The translations under genes were made by a program, and so were the position numbers. This document shows positions 47,500 through 60,243 of a DNA stretch of 64,000 nt, piece by piece. Positions within the stretch are counted from its first letter, which is position 1. The number at the start of each line of letters is the position of its first letter. This stretch comes from Tyto alba (lineage: Eukaryota; Chordata; Aves; Strigiformes; Tytonidae): the NCBI RefSeq assembly GCF_018691265.1, contig NW_024881313.1:35829518-35893517 (forward strand), written 5' to 3'. The notes beneath the pieces were generated by a model. The model had not been told where the DNA came from and did no database searches. It saw nothing but the letters and a program-made list of their open reading frames with translations.

Positions 47500-48060
47500 A
47501 GTGCTCTACCCCACTGCTGATTCTATTAAAATACTGTGCCGAGCGCTTGAAAGCAGTGGATTTTCAATGAGATCAGGTGCAGGCAACAGCAACTTGGAGG
47601 GACAAACTGACAAGGCTCAGCCTGACCTTTCAAGCCTCGGTGACTGTGGCTGTGACTCTGGAGCAGGATGAAGCCCAATTAGTGATTTTCAGAAATGTTC
47701 TGCTGATAACGGCCATTGCTCTAAGTTGCTGAATGAATGCAGACACTGGTACCACGCTTCCCAGATAAAAAGTGATTAAAGTCTCCTTAAGAGTTTCTAA
47801 ATCTGCTCTTCAGAAATTCCATTAAGCAATCTAATTAGCTAATTCTATTAACTGATTAGGTGATATTAATTAGTTAATTTAGGGGGAAAATTTATAAAGC
47901 TATTGAAGGAAATACAGAAAAAGGAGGGGGACTTTCGGCCAAGAGCTTCCTTTCTTCACCCCCACAGTGCCTTAATTAGAAATTTTAATTAGCCATATGC
48001 TGGGGATAGAGAATCGCTAATGGACCTCTGCTCTCCCCATCCGCTCTCCTACTAGTCATG
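47500..48060. promoter_or_regulatory. Candidate enhancer with homeodomain-site cluster
   Basis: This is the most regulatory-looking block in the window. Four TAATTA cores lie within 160 bp (47832-47837, 47867-47872, 47973-47978, 47986-47991). The first is part of a 12-bp perfect palindrome, AATTAGCTAATT (47833-47844), an arrangement suited to paired-type or dimeric homeodomain proteins. Two more TTAACTGATTAG/ATTAGTTAA-like words lie between them. The 5' half (47500-47800) is even and repeat-free with several TGAC and CAGATAA words. No coding frame crosses the cluster. Homeodomain preference for TAATTA is established; the enhancer role is inferred. Confidence 0.45.
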
Positions 48061-51000
48061 CATCTACTGGTAATTCATGGTGTCCAAAGCAACAGTGAAG
48101 GTTGGAGGTTTGGTTTTGGGGTGTGTTTTTTTCTGTATTCTTTTTGTCCAGGCTGCACTGCGCAGTGTGCCAGACTATTGATTTAGGAGATTAAAAAAAT
48201 ACTCAAAAACCTGGTGCTTAGGACAGAGCACCATGGGGCCACTCTGAGCGGCTGTCTGGCAGCCTCCAAAAACATTTTTCAATTTGCAGTGACGGCCCTG
48301 GGAAGCTGGCAATTGCTCTTCATGCCAGCTTTACAGGGGGATGCCCCTAGGCAGCGGTTCCTACTGCTGGGCAGTCTCCTGCCCGTGGAGAGGCAAGACG
48401 GGAGGGGAGAGCTGAGAGTGCTGGGTGGCCCGTGGGTGGTGTGAAACAGGGATAAGCCAGTCCTCGAGCATGTTCCCAGAGGTCCTGGGTGAGGACTCAG
48501 TCCTGGCAGCTTTCTGCCGCATCAACCAGATTGGAAACTTGGCCACCACTGCTGCTGATACCATGATTTCAGCTCCTGACGAATACTGGCAGTGATGCAA
48601 CCAAGCCTGCAAATCCTCCTGACCTGGGATGATGTACAGGAGCTCTGAACATGCCAAAATCGACTCCCACTGTATCCCAGGTACATGTGAACCCAGCGTA
48701 CCAGTCTGTCATCAGTTACACAGAGATCTGGAGGGGGGAGGCAAGAAATCTCCCAGACAGCTGCAGAGATATTTCCTGACAGGCACCCACGGAGAAAAGG
48801 CTCAGCATGCTCCAGGCACCTCTCTAAATGTCTGCTCTACCTCTGCTTAAAGCCTCCTTTCTCCAAGCACAATGATTCATGAAGAAATGGGAGCAGGTAC
48901 CACCACAGGGTCCCCAAGGTCTCTGGGATGTGCTGAGCTAGTTACATCCCAGCTACTTAACCAAGACCCCCATTCTCATTAGCTTTGATAACCCGGGTGG
49001 ACAAAAGCAGAGGTTGGGCAGCTGCAACCTGAGGGACAGGGTCGGGTGCTTGTGGAGAAGGATCAACTGCTGCAAATGTGAGCCCTTGTACTTGCACCAG
49101 GAGCTCCTTGGGGCAGGGTGGTCTCATCCATCACTTCTGCAGCACCTGCAGGAAACCCTTCTCCAGGATGAGCTGCTATCACAGAGCAAACACAAATGAA
49201 GTCCTGGACCATGGTGGATCCGTTAATATAAATGCTGTCAATGTTATTGCTAAAAGCACCAATGCCACCACCTACATCCTCGCACACCCATCCATAGCAG
49301 GTTTCTGAAACAAAGAATTGTCAGCTTCTAGTGTAAATTTTGAGGCTTTAAGCTTTCCAGTTATGCCTGAACCATGCTTTCAAGTCTTCCCCAGCAACCA
49401 TCAGGTTCACAAGTTTACAAAAAGGAAGGTGAGGATTCATGAAATCCTAGGAACTGGAGAAAAGCCCCCGAGGTGATGTGACTCAGCCGGGAGCCCTGGC
49501 AATGTTATGCAGCCCTGCCTGCCATCATGATGGGAGAGGAGGTTTGTGGGTGTCCTGGCATGGGAAGGAGCTCCCCACAGCCTCCAAGTTCCCAAAGCGA
49601 TCTCCTCTGCAAGGCACTCATCTCCTCACATGAGACTTTATGGCCTCAACCATAAATTTTTCCTGCAAAGTGGAAACTGCATCTCTCTCACCTGTTGTGT
49701 AACCAAAGCGATTTCCAAGCTATGGTACTGATCCATCTCAAGGCCATCCTGAAGCACGTGTCAGTCTGGAGCTGAATTTGGACTTCTTTGGGCCACCCCA
49801 AGTAATAAATATTGCTTTTCCACAGAAGGTATTTTAGTCCAAATGAAAACACAGGTTTTAACAAATGTATGGTAAAGAGACTGCTTACTGCCTCTCCTAG
49901 CTGGATGCTGAGGGGATCTCAGAGAGGGCAAGTACACAAACACTGCTTGCTAAAAGCTCACGGAAACTCTTGCTAGGAGGAACAGTGCACACATCCCTGT
50001 TTCTCATAGCTTTCTTGAAGCTACCAACCATGCCAAGACAAGTCATTACATGCCCAGAATGATCCAATATGGTAATTTGCACATTCTTTTATTCCCAAGG
50101 GCCTGCATGCCATGCACTTCAGTGCTCAACCACTTTGGGATACTTCTTACCACTAGACTGGGAACAAGAAAGCCCAGAATCTCTGAGGTCCTAAGCAATA
50201 AAGTTCATGTGCTTCCAGGCTCCCTATTTTCCTGGGGCCCAGGAAACAATATTAGCAATAATGAGCTGATCTTTAGGTTGACCTCAAACACATCCCTGCC
50301 AATATGTACTGTTAGGTAAACCTCTGATGGCCAACCCACCTGCCACCCAAGATACATCCCCAGATGCTTGCATATTTGACCAAGCAAAAAGTATGTGGTG
50401 GACAGCTCTGGGGTTGGCCACATTGCAAGTTGTGTGCATAAAAAGCACTAAGCTGGGTAAGGGCAAATTTCAAGCACAAACTGTCAAAACTGGACACCAC
50501 AGCTGAGCTCAGCTGCATGCAGAAAGCATCAAGAAACTGTTTATTGCTATTTCAACCCAAACTTGTTGTTTCTTGTCCTGTTTCTTTATTCCGTGCCACA
50601 ACCAGTCTTCATGTGCATCTAAGTCTGCTGAATCTTACTTATTACTTCACAGGACAAACTCTTTCCTTCCTCACAGTTTGCAGGCCTGAATAAAGACAAG
50701 GAGTCTCCAGGTGCCTTATGTCCCATCTGCCTCATTCCTCTTACCTTCTCACACATAAATAAGCGCATTTTTTTCCTGTGGGGTGTAATTCCAACACCTT
50801 TCCCAATGGAGGATGAGAAGTACCATCAGTTGAAAATGTTTCTCACATATGTATATGTCCCACTAAGAACCTGGACCATACCTGTGAGACCTTCACTGGG
50901 AAGTGCTTCAAATTCTGCTTTATGCAGAATTAACGCAGGAGGGCAGCAAGGATGCCCAGCATTAAGTGTGGGCTATGGAAGGCTCCCATGTGAGAAGAGA

Positions 51001-51089
51001 CTGAATGGTTTTGAATTCTCCCTCTGAAAGGAAAGAATTCCCATAGGTTATGATATTAGAGATTGTAAAACCATGAATAAGGAGGGAAA
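48061..51089. other. Gene-free unique sequence
   Basis: No gene or clear repeat is recognised. Open frames are 98 codons or shorter. Confidence 0.4.
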
Positions 51090-51340
51090 TATGAATATTA
51101 AACAGTTGTTCATTATTTCCCATGCCAGAGGACCCAGGAGCACTCAGAAAACTTGCAATTAAACACATTTTAGAGAGACAAGAAAGTGTGTTTTCCCAGC
51201 GCATATAATCCACACATGGAACTCATTGCTGCAGGATGTTGTGAAGACCAAAAGTCTGAGTGCAAACTCAAAAATTTATGGTGGTTATATCAATCAGTGG
51301 CTACTGAAAAACTTGGTCTGGAAGCACGCTTCAGCTTCAG
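51090..51340 (+). mobile_element. CR1 LINE 3' fragment
   Basis: The core 'acatggaactcattgctgca' at 51214-51233, followed by 'ggatgttgtgaagaccaaaa' (51234-51253), matches the same 3' CR1 segment as the copy at 43.46 kb. That copy reads 'tgtggaactccttgatgcag' followed by 'ggtgttgtgaatgctagaaa'. Upstream 'gaaagtgtgttttcccagcg' stands for the usual 'aaagtacttcttcacacaac'. Both ends fade, so the boundaries are approximate. It is an old, inactive fragment. Confidence 0.68.
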
Positions 51341-54300
51341 GAGTCCTCACTACTGGCTAGAGCAGAGGATGGCTTTTGGGAGAGCCCAGGGAGGGGACAC
51401 AGTGGGCTCTGTGGGCTTCACCACCCTATCATCCGCTTTCTTCCCCCCTTCTCTGCGGAGTTGCACCGTGCTAATTGCAGCCCGGTGTGTACTTTTGCGA
51501 GGATCCCTGGAGCAGCAGAAGTTGGTACTAAAGTTCAGCTGTAACAGGAGCTTTGTTTAGCAGTGCTGGGACCAGAAGGTCAGCAGCAGCTGCTCTGCCA
51601 GGGTTTAACGCTTTGTTCACCTTTGCACGCTTGCCCGTGCAGAATTTCCTGTTCCCCAGGCAGCGCAAGGAGGAAACTTCTTTTATTTTGCTGGCCTCAT
51701 TATTCATCAATTTTAACTCTTGTGATAACACCAAAAAGCCGGCTTGCCTGCAGTTCGCTTGTGCTGTAATACAGTAGCCAGCAGCAGTTTTTCACTGCTT
51801 TTTCTCAAGCAACCCCAGGTGGCACCAGGAAATTTCACAGCCTGTATTTTTGTGAAGTGCAGCTCAAGTGATGGCGGCTCTTGAGAGCCATGGGGCTGCA
51901 CCACTGTCAGGATATTTAAATCAGGATAAAGCAGAAGTACTCAAATAAACTCCCACATTGTAGGAGATCAGTGTAGCAATGCAGAGTGTTCGACTGCTAT
52001 TTCCCAGTGCAGATTCCACCTAGTCTGAATTTTCCTGAGCATCTGTAGAGCTGGGGGCTGCATGTGTTAACCTGACAGAAACCAGGGAGGGAGTTCGGAG
52101 GTGACTATAAAAGAACAGACGAATCTCTAGGATGCTGTTATGTGAAGTGGCTTGAACACATGATGGACAGCCAGGAGTCCCCTGACTGCCAGACTCGCTT
52201 CTGCACCCTGGCACCATCCTGGCTGCACCAGCCAACGGGCTGGGCATGAGCTTCTTTTCCAGCTCTGAGGACATAAAGTGCAGCAGCACAGTTTGTATCT
52301 ATTCCACTAAGATATCCTTGTCCTTCAAAAACAACAGCCACATCACTGCTGCCTGTTGGGGATGTCTCCAGCCTGTGATAACACCCAAACTGTGCCTGGG
52401 AAATGCCAGTAGAGCCATTCCAGAGACTGTGCTCACCATCTAATGGCATGGACAGTCTTGTGCTGCCATGGGAGCCCATGCTCAGGACCTGTGTATTTTA
52501 CCAGTCGAGATGTAGCTGATGCATGCACCCTCCCTGGCTGCTCTCAGACTTGAAGGTCTCCCCCCAGACTGGCAGCACACACGTTTCCTGCAGCTCCTGA
52601 GCAGCCAGCCCAGCCATGCCACAACAGACCTGCCAAAGCACTCGTAGCTCTGCTCTCCCCAGGGCAACGATGTCTCCAACTCTGGAGGCATGCCATGTCC
52701 TGTACATACGGCCAAGGCATCTCGGAGGAGATAAAACTACAGCTTCCCAAGCACTCACCCATCCTGCCAGGCCCAACACCATGTGCTTCCTCACTGAGCT
52801 GCTCTCTGGGCCATCTTGTCTCCTATCACAGCTCTTCAGCAGCCCCTGCCTGATCATTCAGCTACAGTCCCAGGCTTTAAATTATACCGCTGTGTAATGG
52901 TGATAGCCTTTTATTCTCCAGGCTCCTAGCTGAACAGCCGACACTCTTTGACCGGAAACCTCAAGGAACTCCAACTACTTAGAAATTGCCCCTCTGTTTC
53001 ACTAGGGTTTGCTGGTGTGAAACTTCTCCATGGATTTACTGTTTAGTGCAAAGCTGAATCAGCACACTCAGGCAAGAGCGTCACAATGCTGGCCATGTCA
53101 CATACAGAGTTCCTCATATCACAATCTGGTAGCACTCACTGACATCTCTTGTTTCAGCTCTGGGACCTCTGTGTTCTTCTGTAAAAACCTGGAGGATTCT
53201 TTGTGCCGACTCAGAAATGGATTGAAGGACTTGGACAATGCTGACCTGTCAACAGATGCTGGCTGACGATATCCCACAGGGGCTTGTGGAGCATGGACCA
53301 TGCTCTACTGGGTATCATGTGAAGGCTGCTTCCCCAGATCACCAGTCTTCCTGCTTATGATCACATGAGGAAAAGTCTTTCATGTGCATGGATGCTTCAG
53401 TGTCTTCATTTCTATCTAGATTCCTATCACAAGCATTTATTGGGCCAGACTTCCACACCACCAATATATCAGAAGAAAGAGGTACAACAGAGCTATTTAA
53501 GGGACAGCCCCAAAAAAGCATCCCTGGCAGTCTGGAGATGCTACATCTCCATGATACAACATGATACAGCCACAGCCATGTGGTCCACGTGCACCTATAC
53601 TACAGCAAGTGTCCATCTGCACACAGCTAAATGTAAGGAAAAAGATTTTTCTAGTCAGGAGGAAGCTGCTCTGCTTGCTGAAGCCATGGAGAGGAAGATG
53701 GATCACACGACGAATGACAAAGACATCTCCTCCACCAGCTCTACCATGAGCAGCTGTGGCTGCAGAAATTCAAGCCCGATGTCTCTGACACTTCATAACA
53801 CACAGGACTAAATTATCCACAGAGGTAAACAGCGCTTGGCTCCAGCAGAATTATGCCAGGGGCCAGTTCTGGCGTATCATCCACGGAGGGCAGAGGGAAA
53901 AGGCAGATGTTCTTATCTGATTTGAAGTAGATTGCGCATTGCTGGCAATCCCTGTGGTAATGTATAAACTTGGGCCAAGCCAAGGAACTCAATCCAGTGC
54001 TGAGGTCTCCAGCTGTTACTGCACTTTGGTCATAAAACCTATTTCATACACCTGCTTGTGTAATCCAGTTCCACAGGGGAGACAGCCTTTCTGACCATCC
54101 CCAGAGATCAGTTTTGCCCTGAAGAATGAATCTGGCTAGCCCTTGTAGTTGTAGCTAATGTGGTTAGCATTGGCTGACTGCATGCTGTTAGTGTGCTTCT
54201 TGCTTTGGAAGTAGGGGTTTTGAGCCTTGCAACTGTCTTCTCCTTCACTGTTCAGTGGTCAATAAATCCACAGAGAGATGCAAGCCATGAGAAGGCACAA

Positions 54301-56437
54301 ACATTCCTTTCTGCATGGGCACTCAAGGTGACCAAGTCTGGCTCTTGTAACACTGTGGACTGGGATAGGAATATTCCAGGACTGAATGCAAGGGTCTTTC
54401 TCCCACCATCCTCTAGAAACAGACAAGGAGACACAACCACCATTTGCAAAAGAGTTACTTTTAAAGAAAATTTCAAGAACAACACTTATCTAGACCCAAG
54501 TGAAGGTCCTCTACAAGGGCTGTGATGACCATGATCATCGTGTAGCTCTTATTAATGACAGTCTTTATCAGGACAAAGCTCAGGGCAAGCAGCAGCAGAC
54601 TCAGGACCAAACAGAGGAAGATTTCTATCCTGCTCTCACCTTTTCATTCTTCCCTTTCCCCGAAATCCATGGGAATGTTTCCACAATGCAGCAACATAAA
54701 AGGGACTGTGATACTGCAATTTCCTGTGCAGAGGCAGCTGTAAGTCAATTACCAGCTACCTTTAAGCCAGGAAAAAGTCTGAATTTAAGAGGAGAGACAC
54801 CAATAAAGTCCTACTGGGACAGACTCTACAAATAAAAGAATGAAGGGGTTTGCACAGTTTCTTTTGAAACCACAGAAGAGCAGCGCTGAGCGGGAAAAGA
54901 GCTTTCTCTGTGATTCACTGGAGGACTCAAAAACTCCAGATATAAAATACCCTCCTCCAATAAGTGACAAAGGACTAGCTTTCCCCCTTTTCTCACTGGT
55001 TGCAGCAAAGTCAAAGCAGATGTGGCGAGCCACAAGAAGTCAGGATTTAAGTTGGCTGCAGCGACACAGCACGTGGCCGAGGCTCTGGTCACTTCATGTC
55101 CCAGCCCTTTCCAAGAGCTGTAGGAATGCTGTTCCCCAGCACAGCTTTCAGCTGGTCTGTCCACCACAGGTTCTTCTGCTGCCCCCCACGGTGGGCTGTA
55201 TTAAGTAATACAAGGGACATCTGCTGTCTGTGGTTCCTTTTCTTTCATCCTTTCCCCAGGCAGAGGCCAGCCTGGCAGGAAGCCCAGCTCCCTTCCATTG
55301 TTTTGGATCTCCCTCAGGCAAAGAGGTGGAGAGAAGGCCCCCAGGTCACACCTTTTCAGCAGTATATTGTAAATATTTGGGACAAAAGCCTTCTGGATCC
55401 ACTCAAACAGGGCTTTTGCCAGTATAGAAAAAGACACACATTCCATCAAATGTTTTGTTTAACTCTGTGTCCTGGCCCTTTCTTAACTTTCCAGGTACTT
55501 ACAAGGATGGGAGGTGACCTCAGGCCAAACAAAGTCAGTCCATGGACTTTCCCACTGGAGTCAGCAGGTAGGATCAGGCCCAGAGCCCCACACTATCCAG
55601 AAGTGTGACAAGCACTATTAATGCATTTGTCCTGATAACACCTGGTTCAATGGACCGTTTCACTTTCCTGCATCTGGTTCAGAGTCCAAGCCCCACACAA
55701 ACTAAGAACTCAAAAATGCCTAAGGGTTTTGCAGCAAGACCCCACACCTCCCTGCCCCAGAACTAAAATGTGCCTCTTAGATTCCTGCATACCACCTCTA
55801 AATAAGAAAAAAAAAAAAAATTACTCCTTTTTGAGAAGACCTGGATGCAGTTCCTTACCAGATACAGGTGAACTGTCATGGTGCTTGTTTGGATAACAGG
55901 ATTGGCCTCCTATAGCCTGGATCCAGTCTTGGGACCTCAGGCTATACCATTCCTGCCAACCAGGTGTGTTAGGGAGCAGAGAAAGGGAGCAGATCCCTGT
56001 GCATGTCCCATGTCATTTCAACAACCAGCTTCAACCCTCCCAATAACTTCTCCTTTTTGTTGTCTTTCCTTTGGTGAGCTCGTAGACCTTCATTTTACTT
56101 TGTCTGGACCTTGTCTTATTTGTTTCCCTGTAGCATCAAAAGACACCCCCATAAGTGCTGGCAATGCAATAAGAGTGCTTCTTGTTGCAGTGCAATTGAT
56201 TTCACTGTCACTGATACAGACAGCATCACTGGAGACTGAAATAACTTAAAACTAACTTAATTGATTAAGCAAAGTAGCTGAAATGGATATTAGTACCTTG
56301 AATGGTCCAGAGGTATTAAAAGAAAAAAGTATAGCAAAGCACAAGAACACAGGGCTCCTGCTGTGCTGAAGGGAGAGGAATGAGAGGAAAATGGGGAATT
56401 TTTGTTCCTCATTTTACTCAATCTTTGTCTCAGCTTC
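51341..56437. other. Gene-free unique sequence
   Basis: No gene is recognised. A 14-base A run lies at 55807-55820. The longest frames (170 codons at 55096-55608 plus; 148 at 53365-53811 plus) carry no recognisable motif. The sequence texture is decayed and unremarkable. Confidence 0.4.
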
Positions 56438-56800
56438 ACAGAATTGGAGAATAATTTGGGTTGTCAGGGACCTTTGGAGATCTGTAGTTCAATGTCCTGA
56501 TCAAAGCAGCAGGTCCAGGTTCAAGGTTATATCTAGTTGTTAAGTGTCTTGCTCCATTGAGTTTTGGTTATCTCCAAAGATTAAGACTTCTCACCCTCTC
56601 TGGGCTTCTCTTCTAGTGCTTCAGTGCTGTCATGAGAAAGACGTTTTTCTTTATGTCCAAAAGGAACTTTCCCTGCTGAAGCTTATGCTTGTTTCATCTT
56701 CTTTTGTTGCACACTTCTCAATAGCCCTCCCTTAGGTACCTAAACACAGCAAAAATCTGTCTCCCCTTTTTGCTTTCTCTTTTCCTGTTATCTTGAACGA
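56438..56800 (-). mobile_element. CR1 LINE 3'-end fragment, reverse orientation
   Basis: The plus strand reads as the reverse complement of an avian CR1 3' end. It starts 'cacagaattggagaataatt' (family: 'catagaatcatagaatggtt') and continues 'tgggttgtcagggacctttgg' (family: 'tgggttggaagggacctt'). Then follow 'tagttcaatgtcctgatcaa', 'ctggg-ttctcttctagtgcttca' (family: 'ctgttccagtgcctca') and 'agaaagacgtttttctttatgtcc' (family: 'aagaattttttcctnatatcc'). The 3' terminus lies at about 56438, and the copy is 5'-truncated, as is usual for CR1. Similarity fades near 56800. About 75% or lower identity is my visual impression, not a measurement. Confidence 0.8.
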
Positions 56801-57206
56801 TTCCTTTGACCCAGAGTGGAACACTTTATTTTGACTTCTAATAAGAAAAGCAGCAGCAATGAGTGCTGGATATTTGTTGTAGTGGTTGGTGTCACCTCCC
56901 TTTCCAGCCGACCTCCACACTTTGTTTTCCAGATGAAACTATTCAGCGGTTTGCAGTTGTAAATGTGCTTCTGATGACCAAAAGTCACATTTCTCATCAA
57001 ACTGAATATTCCCTAGAAAAATGCACCCAAGGAAAATCACTAGAAATTGGGTGTCTTTGAAAAATTTCACCCATTCTCAGCATCCTCCCCCTCAGCTCTC
57101 CTGGGTGTTAAATATTAAAGTAAGGAGCTGCTGGCTTTGATACAGAAGTAGTAATTCTCTGCCTGAGGTATTTCCTTTCCTGGCTCTCCTCTCTTTCAAC
57201 TCAGGG

Positions 57207-57209
<3 letters not shown>
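56801..57209. other. Gene-free unique sequence
   Basis: No gene is seen between the CR1 fragment and the poly-T run. Confidence 0.4.

Positions 57210-57238
<29 letters not shown>
57210..57238. repeat. Poly-T run of 29
   Basis: Twenty-nine uninterrupted T are followed by AA. It is one of the longest homopolymers here. It could be the poly-A tail of a minus-strand retrocopy, but the sequence on that side (57240 onward) is not recognisable as one. Confidence 0.95.
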
Positions 57239-57242
<4 letters not shown>

Positions 57243-60226
57243 CTGTAGTATTTGCCTGTTTCCAACACCTCCCCCACGTGGCATGATGTCAAATCAGCAG
57301 CAAGCAGGCCAGCAGGAACGTATATTCCCATTACCTTCAGCACTGGGAATTTAAGACACAGAAGATTTTAAGACACAGCCAGTAAATTCAGCCTTCTGGA
57401 GGGCGATTGCTCAGCACAAGTCCCTCTTGCAAAAATGTCACCATGTGCTTCCCGCAACAAGGCAACAAGAAGGTTCCTGCTGTTACCAGCAGATGGTTGG
57501 AGGGTCAGCCACCACCGTGCTAGGGCTTTCTAGACGACTTCACTGAGATGCAGGTAAGGAGAACTATTGTTGTGTGTCTGGGGATTAAAATGCAATACCA
57601 CAGCCAAAGTCGGAGAGCCCCACAATGTGTATTTGGAAGGGTTGCATCTGTCAGACCCAATATAATTACCTAGGCAAGGACAGACACTTTCCAATTGTCA
57701 TGAGCCCTGTTCAGCTCTTGGCCTCTCTGCAATCCTGTGGTAATGAGGTCCACAGGCCAGTGTGAAATCTCCCCATTGGAATTTGTTTTTCCTTTACTAA
57801 TTCCCTTCTGTTATTACTTTTGTTCCATATCAAAGGCTAAGAGAACAGCAGTACTTTGTCTCTCTGAGAACTGAGACGGAGGCACACATGAAACGAATGA
57901 TCCAAGAACCATTTTATTAACCCACTAACACATAAATTAATTACTCAGAAAGCATTTTGGTTTCCTTTTTTTTTCCAAAGCAAACTAAATCCTTGCCCAC
58001 TATAACTCAACCAAAGTGTTACTAGATTGGCCATCAGAAGATGAACAGACCCAAGGAACTAGATAAGAGGTATTTGGAGATACCCACAGTGGTATTTTGG
58101 GACCCAGCTCTTTGTTACAGATTTAAATTTCAACTGGTTTCAAAGAGATAATCTTATGTAGTTCTTAGGTCCTCTCTAAGACCTGGGACTTGATCTTTTC
58201 CTGTCCCCACTGACCCAAAAATGGTACTTTCTATGCAGCTCTCACCATATCAAAACAACATTTATACTCAAATAAGGCAGAATATATACCATTCTGCTTA
58301 AAAAAAATTCAAGTGTTATGTATGAAAATTGACTTTAGGAAGAGAACTGAACCTGTGAAGACTCTGAAAGTGGTCATAGAATGCAAGCTCCAGAAAGAAG
58401 AATGAGCTCCTAAGCTTCTGCCATGGGTATTTGGTGCCCTACAACACTCTCCTTACAGCTAGGAACAATGGTGATCTATTTATTTCATTACAGACCTTTG
58501 CTGTCTGGGTATTTTAAGCTGCTGCTAATTAGCAATGTCTGGTTCAGTTGCTACTATAACACTAATTTAGTTTCATGTAGTTTTAAGTGGACTGAAATGT
58601 TTCCATCTATAGCATTTCTTCCCTGTTCCTTCTGCAGACAAGAAAGGTAAATGCTGATCAACCTGACAGATAAACCAGACATGACTAAGGTGGATCATTT
58701 AGATCAAATAACATTTATCAGGTAGTCATCTCATATTCCCATACTCCTGGAGTGCGATGTAGTTTTCCGGGACTATGAAAAGAAAGGGTATTGCTTGATT
58801 GCAGAAGCTTGAAGTATTTTTCAATAAGTAATATCATGAACCTCTACAAAACAAAGTTTTATGTCTTTAAGAAGTCCTGTTTATGCATATTTTTTAGCAA
58901 GACCTGACTATGAAAACTGGCAATGGAACATCACCTGTATTTTCAGTCAACTTCATCAGCTGCTTCTTGATCTGAGATCTTGACCCACAAGTGTATTCCT
59001 TACAGTCAGACTGAAAGGTGGCCAGGCAGTCCCCTTAGCAAAAATGTCCTGCATTTCCACACCCAGTTGGACATTTTTCCTTCATTAATGATATCAATAA
59101 CCCTGGGCAGGGTTTAGCTTGAAAACAAGACCCTTAAAAGTAGGCAGATGAGTACCTCTGTCCACATGAGCTAAATGTCCAAGTTCCCATAATTGTGAGC
59201 AGACATATGGGCTTTGGTTTGGTGGTTCAATTAGATATCCAGAGCCACCTGACATGCCTCAGGATAGCCAACATACCTATACACAGCTAGCAGATGCAAG
59301 TGAGGAGCTTTGGGAGACCATTCTGGGACAGCAGCTGGAGCCCATCCAGGAGACTTGTGACCACCTCAGAGGCCAAAGGCGTTACGGGGGGAAGGGAGCC
59401 ATGACCCTACCCAATACCCAATACCCAAAAGTGAATGAATGGTGCAGTTCATGTGCTCAGCTGATGCCTGCCTATTCTAGAGAAAGCTGACTTTCCCTCC
59501 ATACTCCACTGGCTGTATTGACTGAATCTCCACCAACTACAGTGGGAACTCAAATGTCTAGACCTCATTTGGATACCCAATGTTAGTTGCTAAAATTTTG
59601 TCATCTTAATTCCAAAATGAATTGACTCTTATGTGTACTGAATCAGGTCACATCGCCCTCAAGTGGAGAAAGGCACCATCACAATGAGCTGCTCAAACCA
59701 GCGATCACAGAGATGCTGTTTTCCTTTGAAGACACTAAAAAAAAGCCAGTCCTCCAGGACAATGTGTTCTATGAGAAAGCTTGATTGCAAGAACACAAAG
59801 GTTGCAAAGTACAGACCAAAAAAGCTACAGTGGAGAAGGCCATAATTCATACTGCCACCACCATAATTCAGCCACCTTGTACACTTCCATTATGATACTA
59901 TCTCACCCAACTCAACATCAAACAAAAGACAGTATCAAAGCCAAGAACATGATTTACCTCTCCTGGATACCCACACTGTAACTTAATCACAAGAGAAAGT
60001 GTTTGCTTTATGGCACACTCTGCCTGGTTTACTGTCCAACTGGAACGGTGAATGAGGTTGGGGCCTTCTGTTGAAATATGCAGAATCTTGTAAAAAGAAA
60101 TCAGAATAGGAGATCAAACTGAGGTGGTGTGAAGACCCTGATTTCTGGCAGCTTCTAGGACAAGGGTGCTTGACTTTGCAACCTTTGGAGTCTTACTGTT
60201 GTTCTTTGATGGACTTTCGACAGGTG
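57239..60226. other. Gene-free unique sequence
   Basis: No gene is recognised. A small local duplication of 'aagacacag' lies at 57351 and 57369, and a triple CCCAATA-like unit lies at about 59408-59428. Confidence 0.4.
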
Positions 60227-60243
60227 AAAAAAAAAAAAAAAAA
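60227..60243. repeat. Poly-A run of 17
   Basis: Seventeen A in a row. The bases before it (TTCGACAGGTG) show no poly(A) signal, so a retrocopy tail is not supported. Confidence 0.9.
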
